A stretch of DNA of 64,000 nucleotides from Hamadaea sp. (GCF_013362815.1 NZ_JABFVK010000046.1:57599-121598), one strand, 5' to 3'; shown: positions 25,501-33,290, counted from the stretch's first letter. Program-made: numbers and translations. The notes: generated by a model not told the origin, from the sequence alone.

Positions 25501-26715
25501 GTTGCCCAGGGACGTGTCCGCGAGCTTCTCAACCTTCAGCCCCGAGTCGTCGGACGCGTGCCACACACCGGTGGCACTGTCCCGGACCAGGATCGACGAC
25601 CGGCCCTGGAAGACCAGCGTGGCGTTGTAGGGCGAGTACCAGCAGAGGTCCGTGGTGAGGGTTCCGTCCTGCGCACAGCTCCGGTACGAGCGCTCGATGA
25701 AGTTGACCGGCAGATCCCAGCCCTCGCCGACCCAGGACGCCTGCCCGTTCTGCGCCAGCGTCTTCGCGTCGACCGAACCGGAGTCGTAGGACAGGGCCAG
25801 GTCCGGCGTCGGCCCGCCCAGTCCTGCCGGGACCTTCAGCGGATAGTTCCAGGAGAAGTCGCCGCCCGAGGTGCCCGCCGTCCAGGAGTACGCCGGCGAA
25901 AGGGTCGTGGCCGAGAAGGTGGCCCCGTCCGACGCCGTGGAGGAGGCCAATGCCACCACCGACGCTGTGTCGGCCGACGTGTCGCCGCCGATCGCGACCT
26001 CGGCCGATACCGCACCGCCCGCGTTCGTCGACGCCAACGGCGTACGCGTCTGGCACTCGGCCAGCTCAGGAGTGGTCAGTGCGCAGGACGGCAACTGAAC
26101 CAGCTGCAGCCGCTGTCCGTAGTCCGCGCCGTACAGGTTGGCGAACGGCGAATAGTCGAGTCGCACGTGTACCCGTGCTGAAGCGGCGACAGAGTCGGAG
26201 CGAGACAGCCCCACCGCGACGCCCCGAAGGTTCAGCTTCGTGCTCACGTTCTGATCGGCCACGTGTACGCGGACCGAGGCTGGTGTCCCTCCTGGACTGG
26301 TCCTGGCGGCACCATGGTCCTTGGGATCGCTTTGTGCCGGCGAGACCGCGATCGCGAGTCCTCCGGCTGTCACGGCTCGACCGTCGACGGCCACCACGTT
26401 CGCACCGCCGGCGGGCGGCGACGTCCGGTCCAAGGCGCGTACGCCGGAACCGTCGGTCTGCGAGGCCGACGGCTGCCGGGTCTTCGCAGTCGACACGGGA
26501 ACGGCCGTGTCCACCGACACGGCGCCGGCCCGTTTCGGCTTGGCGGCGAACACTGGCGCATTGCCGAGCATCGACACGACGACCGCCACCGAGACGATGA
26601 CGGTCAACGAAAAGCGGACGGAGTCAAATCCTGGTAGGCGACCTCTTCGTAGAGGTCGCGTCGGTCTCGGACCGCGCATTGCACGGGCGGGTACGCCGAA
26701 CACGCGTTGTCGCAT
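19549..26715 (-). CDS. Secreted SpvB/Rhs-repeat protein with ricin-type lectin modules, candidate polymorphic toxin
   Basis: The 2388-residue protein has a long signal peptide (hydrophobic core about 35-55, AxA-type site near 57). An SpvB-like region follows with PLKVPAGLGGPTPDLALSYD near 290. Six QxW lectin repeats (QVW, QLW, QMW, QLW, QIW, QTW) occupy about 843-1097 and suggest two tandem beta-trefoils. YD repeats run from about 1290. The Rhs core closes with GRFITVDPVFA and DPSG, Asp2121. The last 267 residues are a Gly/Ser-rich linker, a hydrophobic hairpin near 2245-2290 and a short tip. I recognise no toxin domain in the tip. AGGAAGG precedes the ATG. Confidence 0.88.
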   Translation of the reverse strand: MRQRVFGVPARAMRGPRPTRPLRRGRLPGFDSVRFSLTVIVSVAVVVSMLGNAPVFAAKPKRAGAVSVDTAVPVSTAKTRQPSASQTDGSGVRALDRTSPPAGGANVVAVDGRAVTAGGLAIAVSPAQSDPKDHGAARTSPGGTPASVRVHVADQNVSTKLNLRGVAVGLSRSDSVAASARVHVRLDYSPFANLYGADYGQRLQLVQLPSCALTTPELAECQTRTPLASTNAGGAVSAEVAIGGDTSADTASVVALASSTASDGATFSATTLSPAYSWTAGTSGGDFSWNYPLKVPAGLGGPTPDLALSYDSGSVDAKTLAQNGQASWVGEGWDLPVNFIERSYRSCAQDGTLTTDLCWYSPYNATLVFQGRSSILVRDSATGVWHASDDSGLKVEKLADTSLGNGDNDGEYWKVTTLDGTQHYFGKHKRYSGDTAATNSVQTEPVYGNNSGEPCYNSSGYAASSCQQAYRWNLDYVVDPRGNSMTYFYAKKTGYVGTNNNTKVQPYVINGTLDHIDYGTRAGSESSGNAPAQVWFTRSERCVNACAQNTSDYPDTPWDLYCSSSTSCPDLTSAAFWTQYRLSDVHTQVWDASRSAYRRVDQWNLTHTWPTSGDNISPAGADTSPNLWLQSLTHVGYAADGTTTMAEPSITFGGTAMFNRVDWGNDIGVAPYTHYRITSVTNGTGGQTVVAYAPTQCVRATKPLSDSNPLRCFPQYFKPQIAEAGWGWFHKYVVSSVTDKDLVGGSPDMVTSYAYSTVGTTDAALWHHDYGETADSASTSWALWRGYATVTVTRGSGPQTVTRSTYYRGMDNDAKHTSTAIAWGERRSAVTSSLDVPNTVGGLTGAGAKCLDLANGGTANGTNVQLGDCTGGPGQVWDLIADGNGAHYLKNPASGRCLDLNQYGTTNGTNVQLWDCTNAANQLWEHQANGAWKNPVSGRCLDIDNARTANGTNVRLFDCSGGWNQMWQPQANGSMASVQATRCVDLAGYGTTNGTRVQTWICTGVDNQLWQLQSDGTIRNPYSGRCIEVKDSATASNSPVQLWDCTASANQIWTLQANGTLKNPVSGRCLDIGVNPVLAAPLVIADCTGAIGQTWISWLRDADGTQGFLRETARLDGSQVTSSTIHTATVRQTAQRASAVTGGQDITAYMVRDAEEQTRTWLAGTSKWRWTDTQNSYDEYGLPTGVKSLGDPTTSADDKCTETTYVARDVTKYLIDYVLSSIVHDCAVLRDRQYLSGTEYFYDNQTIFGDVPTQGLVTTTKALTYIAPIRATATWVQQSRVEYDAYGRPTASYDALDRKTSTAYTPATGGPITAVAVTNPKGAGWTTTTVIEPGHGTALTVTDVNGKVTTGAYDPLGRLVKTWQPGRATSGTPDNEFQYVLSGSASSYVVTKTLGPAGQPIVSYQILDGNLRARQTQTPTADGGRTISDTAYDNRGLTAKTSTFYSTGTPSSALASFADTAVDSQHRYTYDALERHLTDQLWSANILKWTVSSASYDGDRTIVDNAAGGTDTTKIFDALGRAVELWQYQGASPTGGHDTTRYQYDRLGRLINTIGPDNVQWSYTYDMLSRRTQAVDPDTGTTTTEYDPAGQITSITDNRGQVRVFTYDVLGRKSAEYAGSQSDANLRAQWQYDTLAKGQLYSAQRTPNGLGGATYSTTTYAVDDNYRPLTVSQFFSAAEGSAVGGKTFTVTYTYKPNGSLATSTTANLAGAAIGGLPMETLTYGYNSVGQPVTLTGAQIYIADTAYTYDGQVGQQILGVPGKQVRRTYSYDAATRRMTGAQVDTESPSAPGNWVDKLTDEYGYDNAGNVQWTATKNAGTRDGAECFDYDYLRRLTDAWTESSVTCNSSAKQKTGPAPAYRMSWTFDAAGNRKTETSYNADGTVEYQSAYAYGGTGKPAHSLTSVTTTGAGAGTASYEYDAAGNTTRRPGPGGSQQNLTWNEEGKLVQVSDSSDTTMVYDANGNRIVRRDPGGYRTLFLLDGTELRVNADGAIAATRYYGTVGVRTANVDTSGNLTSGDTLTWTFSDHHGTGNIVVDSSTLTCQRRRSLPYGGARGGQPAGFGNKGFVGGTNDATGLVEVGARQYDPTIGRFITVDPVFAADDPQSWNGYAYANNAPATSADPSGTQYCDDCEEGGTRGGGGTSGSGGTGGGGGSTGDRGCSTSSPSGRSASCPDGTGDPGKGSTGPTEKTVILTPITCPSGVAPGSTCYVQVDPNAKPQSKDADCPMWSWLCSIGDWAYENRALIAATMAGVGCVAASLGTATPACVLLAGATAAVVTQAAGDVIYEDHWPDSGEVIGTAFNGALAGEGGGGIAELVGIGRKVIANQLVRGASTRSASAASTEATSTATTLGPETRIELFDKNGFPMNRPPSGGTILGPDGKPLIIIS

Positions 26716-26781
26716 CCACGTTCCTTCCTGGGACCGGTGAGCCGGACGGCGACCGGAGGAAGGCAGTGTCGGGGAGATCGC

Positions 26782-26799
26782 TTATACGTCCGCTATACG
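26782..26799. promoter_or_regulatory. Two heptamers at 11-bp spacing between Rhs and SARP genes
   Basis: TTATACG (26782-26788) and CTATACG (26793-26799) are direct heptamers with a 4-bp spacer, the geometry recognised by SARP DNA-binding domains. They lie between the divergent Rhs gene (start 26715) and the SARP gene (start 26878). On the minus strand, TATAAG (26781-26786) could also be the Rhs -10 box. Confidence 0.45.
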
Positions 26800-26877
26800 C
26801 GGTCCGGCAGACCGGGTGGATGACGGTGGCCGCTGGTTGATAACTTCCGATCTAGTCGGCTGCCGGGGGGTTTCGCG

Positions 26878-29511
26878 ATGTGGTTCACGGTGCTCGGTCC
26901 GGTCGAAGTGACGGCCGCCGGCCGGCCGGTCGAGCTGGGCCGGGCTCAGCGGCGCGCGGTGCTCGCGTACCTGCTGTTCAACTCCGGCCGGAGCGTCTCG
27001 GCGGATCAGTTGGTGGACGTACTCTGGGGCGACACGCCGCCGGCGACGGCGCGCACGCAGATCCAGGTCGCGATCTCGGCGGTACGCCGGGCGCTGCGCG
27101 AGGCCGGTCGTGACCCGATCCAATCCGGGCCGGGCGGCTATCAGGTGACGGTCACCCCCGACGAGTTCGACCTCGCGCAGTTCACCGCCCGGGTGCAGAC
27201 GGCTCGGGGTTTGGGCGCCACGCAGTACGCCGCCGACGAAGTACGGGCCGCGTTGACGTTGTGGCGTGGTACGCCGCTGGCGGGCGTCACGGCGGCGTAC
27301 GCCCCGGTCGTCCGGGCGCACCTGGAGGAGAAGCAGCGTGCGGCGTACGACATGTTGTTCGGCATCGAGCTGGATCGCGGCCGGCATCGCGAGGTGATCC
27401 CGGAGCTGACGGCGCTCGCGGAGGCTCATCCGTTGCACGAGGACATGGCCGGACGGCTGATGCTGGCCTTGTACCGGGCCGGACGGCCGGCCGACGCGCT
27501 GGCGGCGTATCAGAAGATCCGCCTTAGCCTGGTGGAGGACCTGGGCATCGAGCCGTCGGCCGCGTTGCGCGGCCTGCACCAGTCGGTGCTGGCCGGTGAC
27601 GCGTCGCTGGACCTGCCGGCGACCGTGACGGTCGCGAGCCGCGGAACGAGCACGTTGCCCCACGATGTTCCCGACTTCACGGGCCGCGCCGCGGAACTTG
27701 CGCGACTGGACGCGGTTCCCGGCGTGGCGGTCACCGTGATCAGCGGCCCAGGCGGCGTCGGCAAGACCGCGCTCGCCGTACGCTGGGCGCACGGCAACGC
27801 GCACCGGTTCCCGGACGGGCGGTTCTACGTCGACCTGCACGGCTACGGTCCGCGTGAGCCGATGGCCCCGGCCGAGGCGCTGCGCCACGTGCTCCGTGCT
27901 CTGGGTTTCCCCGGCGGCGACGTGCCGGCCGACGTGGATGCGGCCGCCGCGCTGTACCGGGCCCGGCTGGCCGGGGCCAAGGCGTTGATCCTGCTGGACA
28001 ACGCCGCCACCGCCGACCAGGTGCGTCCCCTGCTGCCGGGCGGTCCGGGCCCCATGGTGCTCGTGACCAGCCGCGACCGGCTCGGCGGCCTGATCGCGGG
28101 AGACGGCGCGGCCCGGATCGAGCTGGCCGAGCTGGGGGTGGCGGAATCGGCCGACCTGCTCACCCGGATCGTGGGCGGCGACCGGACCGCTCGCGACCCG
28201 CAAGCGGTGGCCGATCTGGCGACGGCGTGCGGGCGGCTGCCGCTGGCTTTGCGTATCGCGGCGGCGAATCTGGCCGACCGGCCCGAGGACACGATCCGGC
28301 AGTACGCGGACCGGCTGGCCGCGCCGAACCGACTCGGGCGATTCGTGGTGGCCGGCGATCCGCGGCGTACGCTGCGCGCGGTCATCGACCAGTCCGTCGA
28401 ACGGCTCACGCCGGTGCAGCAGGCGGTACTGCGATACTTGCCGGCCCTGCCGGGCGCGGACTTCGGGATCCAGGTGCTGGCCGGAGTGCTGGAGCTGCCT
28501 CGGGACGAGGTCGGTGTGCTGCTCAAGCAGCTGGTGGACGCCTGGCTGGTGGTCGAGCCCACGCCAGGCCGGTTCACTCTGCACGACCTGGTACGCGACT
28601 ACGCCGCGAGCCTGACCGGTGACAACGCCGACGTGCTGCGACGGGCGCTGGCTGCTTACGTGGCGATGACGACCGCGGCACACCAGCGCATCGCGGAGCG
28701 TACACCGGACGACGGTACCGCCGAGTCGATCTTCGAGTCCGCCGCCGACGCGATGGCCTGGTTCGACGTCGAAGCGGCGAATCTGCTCTCGGCCAAGAGC
28801 GCCGCCGCCGAACAGGGCCACGCGGAGTGGGGCGCGTCGCTGGGGCTGATGCTGCGGCCGTACTTGCGGATGCGATCGCAGCGTCCGGATTGGACAGCCG
28901 TCTGCGAGGTCGGATTGCGTTCCGCGATCGAGCTCGACGACACCTCCGTCGACGCGTACCTGCTGTCGGCCCGCGATGCGGTGAACCGCCGCCGACGGCA
29001 GTACGCCGCCGCCCGCCCGACCTTGCTGCGCGCGCTGGAGGTGGCCGTCGCACAGGACGAACCAGCGCTGACCGGGTATATCCAGGACATGATCGCGACC
29101 GGCGCCGACCCGGCCACCGAGTACGCCGACGCCCAGACCCGGCTGGATCATGCGCTCGCCTTGGCGGCTCGGGCCGGCGACGACTACCTCGCCATGACGG
29201 TGCACCTCGGCCGCGGCCTGCTGTCCGGGCTGCGCGAGGCGTACCCGGAGGCGATCGAGGACTTCCAGCTCGGGCTGGCGATCGCCGAGCGTCTCGGTCG
29301 TCCGCACCCGATCAGTGTCGCCCGGTACAACCTCGCGTACGCCTGGCACCAGCTCGGCGACCGGCCGAAGGCGGTCGAGCACGCGAGCCGTTCGACCGCG
29401 GTAGCGGACCAGGCCGGGCTCGTGGATCTCGCCGCCCGGGGCCGTGAACTGCGCGTACTGAGTGATCCCGGCGCGCTCGAAGCCGCAGAGACAATGCCGC
29501 GGATACAGTGA
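26878..29511 (+). CDS. AfsR/SARP-type regulator with NB-ARC and TPR-like domains
   Basis: The 877-residue protein repeats the SARP plan: an N-terminal winged helix (FTVLGPVEVTAAGRPVELG), a BTAD domain to about 240 ending IEPSAALRGLHQ, NB-ARC with Walker A GPGGVGKTAL near 291 and ALILLDNAA near 375, a GLPL-like CGRLPLALRIAA motif, and C-terminal helices with weak TPR character. It is divergent from the Rhs gene across a 162-nt gap that holds a heptamer pair. Control of the Rhs gene is therefore a reasonable inference. A run of G (26864-26870) before the ATG may serve as ribosome binding site. Confidence 0.92.
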   Translation: MWFTVLGPVEVTAAGRPVELGRAQRRAVLAYLLFNSGRSVSADQLVDVLWGDTPPATARTQIQVAISAVRRALREAGRDPIQSGPGGYQVTVTPDEFDLAQFTARVQTARGLGATQYAADEVRAALTLWRGTPLAGVTAAYAPVVRAHLEEKQRAAYDMLFGIELDRGRHREVIPELTALAEAHPLHEDMAGRLMLALYRAGRPADALAAYQKIRLSLVEDLGIEPSAALRGLHQSVLAGDASLDLPATVTVASRGTSTLPHDVPDFTGRAAELARLDAVPGVAVTVISGPGGVGKTALAVRWAHGNAHRFPDGRFYVDLHGYGPREPMAPAEALRHVLRALGFPGGDVPADVDAAAALYRARLAGAKALILLDNAATADQVRPLLPGGPGPMVLVTSRDRLGGLIAGDGAARIELAELGVAESADLLTRIVGGDRTARDPQAVADLATACGRLPLALRIAAANLADRPEDTIRQYADRLAAPNRLGRFVVAGDPRRTLRAVIDQSVERLTPVQQAVLRYLPALPGADFGIQVLAGVLELPRDEVGVLLKQLVDAWLVVEPTPGRFTLHDLVRDYAASLTGDNADVLRRALAAYVAMTTAAHQRIAERTPDDGTAESIFESAADAMAWFDVEAANLLSAKSAAAEQGHAEWGASLGLMLRPYLRMRSQRPDWTAVCEVGLRSAIELDDTSVDAYLLSARDAVNRRRRQYAAARPTLLRALEVAVAQDEPALTGYIQDMIATGADPATEYADAQTRLDHALALAARAGDDYLAMTVHLGRGLLSGLREAYPEAIEDFQLGLAIAERLGRPHPISVARYNLAYAWHQLGDRPKAVEHASRSTAVADQAGLVDLAARGRELRVLSDPGALEAAETMPRIQ
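29504..29509 (+). promoter_or_regulatory. -10 box of a leaderless promoter
   Basis: TACAGT overlaps the last codons of the SARP gene and ends 6 nt before the GTG at 29516. Confidence 0.45.
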
Positions 29512-29515
29512 GACG

Positions 29516-30037
29516 GTGTTGGAGACCTCCCAAGAGCTCGGCGACCTGCAGGCGCTCCTCGACCGCTCACTCGCCGGATCGACAGCTCATCTGCGGTCGA
29601 TCGTCGTCGGCCGCACGATCACGGCGGCGCAGCTCACCGAGATCCTGACGGGCATGTGCACGCTCGCCCTGTCCACGGTCACGGCCAAGGGCGAGCCACG
29701 GATCAGCGGAGCCGACGGGCATTTCCTGCACGGCAAATGGCACTTCGGCACCGCCCGCACCGCCGCCAAAGCCCGCCATCTCGCGGCCCGCCCGGCGGCC
29801 AGCGTCGCCCACATGCGCGGCGAGGACCTGGGTGTGTTCACCCATGGCACCGTCGAGATCCTCAATCCGCCATCGGGCGGGCCCGCCGAGGACTGGCCCG
29901 AGATATTGGCGTACTTCCAGGACTTCTATGGCGCGGACGCCTTCGACTGGGACGAGGAAGTCGTCTACTACCGCCTGCATCCGCAGTGGATGACCGTGTA
30001 CGCGCCCGACGTCGGCAAGCTCCTGCCGTCGGCCTGA
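29516..30037 (+). CDS. Pyridoxamine-phosphate-oxidase-fold protein
   Basis: The 173-residue protein has a split-barrel flavin/F420 fold of the PNPOx type: MCTLALSTVTAKGEPRISG as the first strands, GKWHFGTARTAAKARHLAA as the cofactor-contacting turn and helix, then PAASVAHMRGEDLGVFTHG. It may bind FMN or F420 and reduce small molecules; substrate and cofactor are not fixed by the sequence. The GTG start follows from the TACAGT box 6 nt upstream. It is 4 nt after the SARP stop but probably has its own promoter. Confidence 0.8.
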   Translation: MLETSQELGDLQALLDRSLAGSTAHLRSIVVGRTITAAQLTEILTGMCTLALSTVTAKGEPRISGADGHFLHGKWHFGTARTAAKARHLAARPAASVAHMRGEDLGVFTHGTVEILNPPSGGPAEDWPEILAYFQDFYGADAFDWDEEVVYYRLHPQWMTVYAPDVGKLLPSA

Positions 30038-30042
30038 CGGAC

Positions 30043-30080
30043 CCGACGATCCCGCCCGTTGGCGCAAGCGGGACCGTCGG
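30043..30080. terminator. Bidirectional hairpin between convergent genes
   Basis: CCGACGATCCCGC (30043-30055) pairs with GCGGGACCGTCGG (30068-30080) with one A-C mismatch and a 12-nt loop. It sits between genes ending at 30037 and 30090. Confidence 0.65.
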
Positions 30081-30089
30081 CACTCCCGA

Positions 30090-32021
30090 TCAGGCGGCCG
30101 CCGGGGGCAGGCTCGCCCGCAACTGCCGTTCGAATTCGGTGTACGCGGTGTCCGCGTCGTTCGGCTGCCCTTCTCCGGTGACGATCAGGCCGCGCAGGCT
30201 TTCGCCGATGTAGTGGGCCCAGCCGTTGCTGCACGCGTCGTAGCACTCCAACTCCGGCACGAGCCCGTGGTGGGTGAAGACCAGTCGCGTACCGGCCGAG
30301 TCGGCGCTGATGTCGAACGTCGTGTCGGTGCCGACCCATTCGGTGTCGTCCTTGACGAAGTTGAAGCTGTTGTCGACTACATGCCAGGTCACGCGCTGCC
30401 CCGGAACGGCCTCGACGATCCGGATCCGGCACCGGTGGACATCGAGGTAACGGTAGTCGAACTCGTCGCCCGCCTGCGCAGCGGAGCCGTCGATGCCGCG
30501 CGACCACCATGCGCGGGGATCGATGACGGCCGCATACACCTCAGCCGGGGTCTGGGTGACCGTGAAGGTCACAGTGAAGCCGTTTGTGGACGTGTCCATC
30601 GCTTCGGTCGTGGTCACGAGATGGTTCTCCTCTCTGTCGTGCAAATGACGTGCCGGTCGGGGAAACAAGGTGCCGGCTGATACCGCGCCGGCGGCGGCGA
30701 TGGCGAAGACGATCCAGAACGCGCGGTGAAACGCGTCCACGCCGGAGGCAGACACCAGGACGGTCGCCACTGCGGCGACGCCCACGGCTCCGCCGATCTC
30801 CCTCGCCGTTTCGACCAGCCCGGACGCCAGGCCGCTCAAGGTCGGCCGGACGCCGGACAATGCGCCGATCTGGGCCGCCGGGGCGGCGATGCCTCCGGCG
30901 ATTCCGGCGAGCAGCAGCGCCGGCAGCAGATCGGTCAGGTAATGCGCGTCAGCGGGCACCCGGGTGAGCAGGAGGAGCGCCAGGGCGAGCAGCGCCTGGC
31001 CGACGATGAGCAGCGGCCGTACGCCGAACCGGGTGACGAGCTTGCCGCCCGTCACGGCGGCCGCCACGAAGGAGATCGCCGTCGTGGCGAGCCAGGCGAC
31101 GCCGGTACGCACCGCCGAGTAGCCGAGGACCTGCTGCATCAGCAGCGAACCGAGGAAGATGAATGCGAAGAACGCCGCGAACGTGAAGAAGGCGGAGATG
31201 TTCGCGGCGACCAGGGTTCGGTTGCGTACCGCGACGCCGGGCACCAATGGCGCTTGCGAGCGTCGTTCGATCGCGACGAAAGCCACCAGTGATACCACCG
31301 CCGCGGCGAACAGTCCGAGCGTCAGCGCGGAGGACCATCCGAGGTCCGCGCCGCGATTGACGCCGTAGAGGAGAAGCAGCAGGCCCGCTGTCCCGGTCAC
31401 CGCTCCGGCGACGTCGAAGCCATGGCCTTGGTGGGCTTGGCCGGAGGCGACGCCCCGCGGTTCCGCCGTGAGAAACGCGGCGGCCGCGATGACGAGTGCG
31501 ATGCCGATGGGAACGTTGATGAAGAAGATCCAGCGCCAACCCGGTCCGTCGGCCAGCAACCCGCTGGAGACGACGCCGACCGATGCGGAGACGCCGGCCG
31601 TCGCGCCGTACAACCCGATGGCGCGCGCACGTTCGGCGTTCGCGGAGAAGGTCACCGCGAGGATGGACAGGGCGGCCGGCGGGATGAGCGCCGCACCGAA
31701 CCCCTGCGCCGCCCGGGCGGCGATGAGCAGGCCGGCGGATCCGGAAACGCCCGCGACCAGTGACGCGAGCGTGAACAGAACCAGTCCGGTGATCAGTACC
31801 CGCCGCCGGCCGAGCAGGTCGGCCAGCCGACCCCCGAGGAGCAGGAATCCACCGAGCGTGAGCCCGTACGCGATGACGATCCACTGCAGCGCGCTCGGTC
31901 CGACCCCGATGTCACGCTCGATGGAGGGCAACGCGACGTTCACAATCGCGATGTCCAGCACCACCATGAACTGCGCCACGCACAATAGTGCGAGAACGGC
32001 GCCTTTGCGCCTGTTGTGCAT
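30090..32021 (-). CDS. MFS exporter fused in frame to an AHSA1/SRPBCC domain
   Basis: The 643-residue frame first encodes an MFS drug exporter of the DHA2 type (residues 1 to about 455) with FMVVLDIAIVNVALPSI, GGRLADLLGRRRV and many hydrophobic helices. After a short basic linker an AHSA1-like SRPBCC domain follows (about 478-620: TVTQTPAEVYAAVIDPRAWW, VTWHVVDN). A GAGAGGAG sequence stands inside the linker, 8 nt before an in-frame GTG at 30617. The second domain may therefore also be made alone as a 175-residue protein. The exporter start at 32021 is divergent from the ECF sigma gene. Confidence 0.85.
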   Translation of the reverse strand: MHNRRKGAVLALLCVAQFMVVLDIAIVNVALPSIERDIGVGPSALQWIVIAYGLTLGGFLLLGGRLADLLGRRRVLITGLVLFTLASLVAGVSGSAGLLIAARAAQGFGAALIPPAALSILAVTFSANAERARAIGLYGATAGVSASVGVVSSGLLADGPGWRWIFFINVPIGIALVIAAAAFLTAEPRGVASGQAHQGHGFDVAGAVTGTAGLLLLLYGVNRGADLGWSSALTLGLFAAAVVSLVAFVAIERRSQAPLVPGVAVRNRTLVAANISAFFTFAAFFAFIFLGSLLMQQVLGYSAVRTGVAWLATTAISFVAAAVTGGKLVTRFGVRPLLIVGQALLALALLLLTRVPADAHYLTDLLPALLLAGIAGGIAAPAAQIGALSGVRPTLSGLASGLVETAREIGGAVGVAAVATVLVSASGVDAFHRAFWIVFAIAAAGAVSAGTLFPRPARHLHDREENHLVTTTEAMDTSTNGFTVTFTVTQTPAEVYAAVIDPRAWWSRGIDGSAAQAGDEFDYRYLDVHRCRIRIVEAVPGQRVTWHVVDNSFNFVKDDTEWVGTDTTFDISADSAGTRLVFTHHGLVPELECYDACSNGWAHYIGESLRGLIVTGEGQPNDADTAYTEFERQLRASLPPAAA

Positions 32022-32077
32022 AACACGGCTCCACTCTGTCGTCCGGCCGTCCCGATCGTCGGTACGGCGTCAGCAGT

Positions 32078-32089
32078 GGTGTCGACACC
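32078..32089. promoter_or_regulatory. GGTGTCGACACC palindrome
   Basis: This perfect 12-bp palindrome lies 57 nt upstream of the MFS-AHSA1 start, in the gap shared with the sigma factor gene. A variant, GGTGTCGATACG, lies at 32165-32176. Confidence 0.4.
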
Positions 32090-32164
32090 GGCGGTCGCGA
32101 AAACTAGGCGCAGGGCGCGACCGAATCGAACTAGCGCCGGGCGCGCTCAATCCGGAGCCTCGGC

Positions 32165-32170
32165 GGTGTC
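32165..32170 (+). promoter_or_regulatory. GGTGTC element before the ECF sigma gene
   Basis: GGTGTC ends exactly 40 nt before the GTG at 32210. The same hexamer stands at the same distance before the DHFR-like gene at 33291. It may be part of a promoter read by this ECF factor. Confidence 0.4.
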
Positions 32171-32209
32171 GATACGGCAATGGACTGCGAATCTCGAAGG
32201 GACCTTGTC

Positions 32210-33214
32210 GTGACCTCCGACCTGCTTTCGCGAGCCCGCGCCGGTGACGGCGACGCGTTCCGGGCGCTCACCGAACCCCATCGCCGGGAGCTGCGCGTGC
32301 ACTGCTACCGGATGCTGGGCTCGATCCAGGACGCCGAAGACGTTCTGCAGGAGACCCTCCTGGCGGCGTGGCAGGGTCTGAACGGCTTCGGTGAACGCGC
32401 GTCCATCCGGACCTGGCTCTACCGGATCGCGACGAACCGGTGCTTGAACGCGCTGCGCGCCGCCCGCCGCCGACCGGCCAAAGCCTGGGACATCCCGGGC
32501 GTGGAGCCACCGGAACCGACCAGACTGGGCGAGGCCGTCTGGCTCGGTCCCCTACCGGACTCGCTCCTCGACGGGGTACTCGATCTGCCGCTCGGGCCGG
32601 AGGCCCGGTACGAGCAGACCGAGTCGATCTCGCTGGCCTTCGTCGCGGCGCTGCAATCGTTGCCGCCCCGGCAACTCGCCGTCTTGATCCTGCGCGACGT
32701 CATGGGCTTCCGCGCGAACGAGGTCGCCGAGATGCTGGACCTCTCGCTCCCGTCGGTGAACAGTGGCCTGACCAGAGCCCGCACGAATCTGGAGCGCCGC
32801 CGGACGGAGCTCGGGCCCTCGGGCACCACGCCGACCGGCTCTCCCGCCGAGGAGGCCATCGCGACCCGGTTCGTCCGGGCGTACGAGGCCGCCGACGTGC
32901 GGGCGCTTGTCGAGCTGTTCACCGACGACATCTTCTTGTCGATGCCGCCGATGCCGCTGGAGTACGAGGGTCGCGACGTCGCGGCGAGGTTCTTCGAGCT
33001 GCTTCTGATCCCCAGCCGGGTGTACAGCCTGGTGCCCACCCGGGCCAACGCGAACCCGGCGTTCGGGGCCTACGTCCGCGGACCCGACGGCGACCGGCAC
33101 GCGACCGGATTGTTCGCGGTCACGCTGGCCGGTGACCGCATCGGCGCGATGACCCGGTTCGAGAACTCGGTGTTCCCATGGTTCGGCCTGCCCATGTCGC
33201 TGCCGGGACGGTGA
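32210..33214 (+). CDS. ECF sigma factor with SnoaL-like C-terminal domain
   Basis: The 334-residue protein has sigma region 2 (LRVHCYRMLGSIQDAEDVLQ, IRTWLYRIATNRCLNALR) and region 4 (LPPRQLAVLILRDVMGFRAN, AEMLDLSLPSVNSGL). A C-terminal NTF2/SnoaL-like domain spans about 215-330. This is the large ECF type related to SigX5/TIGR02960, where the C-terminal domain can modulate activity without an anti-sigma factor. The GTG at 32210 is chosen because GAAGGGA lies 8 nt upstream; an ATG ten codons earlier has no ribosome binding site. It is divergent from the MFS-AHSA1 gene. Confidence 0.88.
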   Translation: MTSDLLSRARAGDGDAFRALTEPHRRELRVHCYRMLGSIQDAEDVLQETLLAAWQGLNGFGERASIRTWLYRIATNRCLNALRAARRRPAKAWDIPGVEPPEPTRLGEAVWLGPLPDSLLDGVLDLPLGPEARYEQTESISLAFVAALQSLPPRQLAVLILRDVMGFRANEVAEMLDLSLPSVNSGLTRARTNLERRRTELGPSGTTPTGSPAEEAIATRFVRAYEAADVRALVELFTDDIFLSMPPMPLEYEGRDVAARFFELLLIPSRVYSLVPTRANANPAFGAYVRGPDGDRHATGLFAVTLAGDRIGAMTRFENSVFPWFGLPMSLPGR

Positions 33215-33245
33215 TCCGCCGATCCGCACAGTTTCCGCCCCGGGC

Positions 33246-33251
33246 GGTGTC
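33246..33251 (+). promoter_or_regulatory. GGTGTC element before the DHFR-like gene
   Basis: GGTGTC ends 40 nt before the ATG at 33291, in a GGGC-GGTGTC-TAC context like that before the sigma gene. Confidence 0.4.
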
Positions 33252-33290
33252 TACCCGAAGGTCATCGGACATCAGCTGGAGGGAACGGCA

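Noticed and set aside
23311..26181. 956-codon plus-strand frame inside the Rhs gene
   Set aside because: It is antisense to a clearly structured Rhs/lectin protein, is rich in Arg, Val and Gly, and shows no domain. Long antisense frames are expected in DNA with this GC content.
19549..29511. A mobile element carrying the Rhs locus
   Set aside because: I see no transposase, integrase, tRNA attachment site or flanking inverted repeats. Only the tip of the Rhs gene shows a base-composition change.
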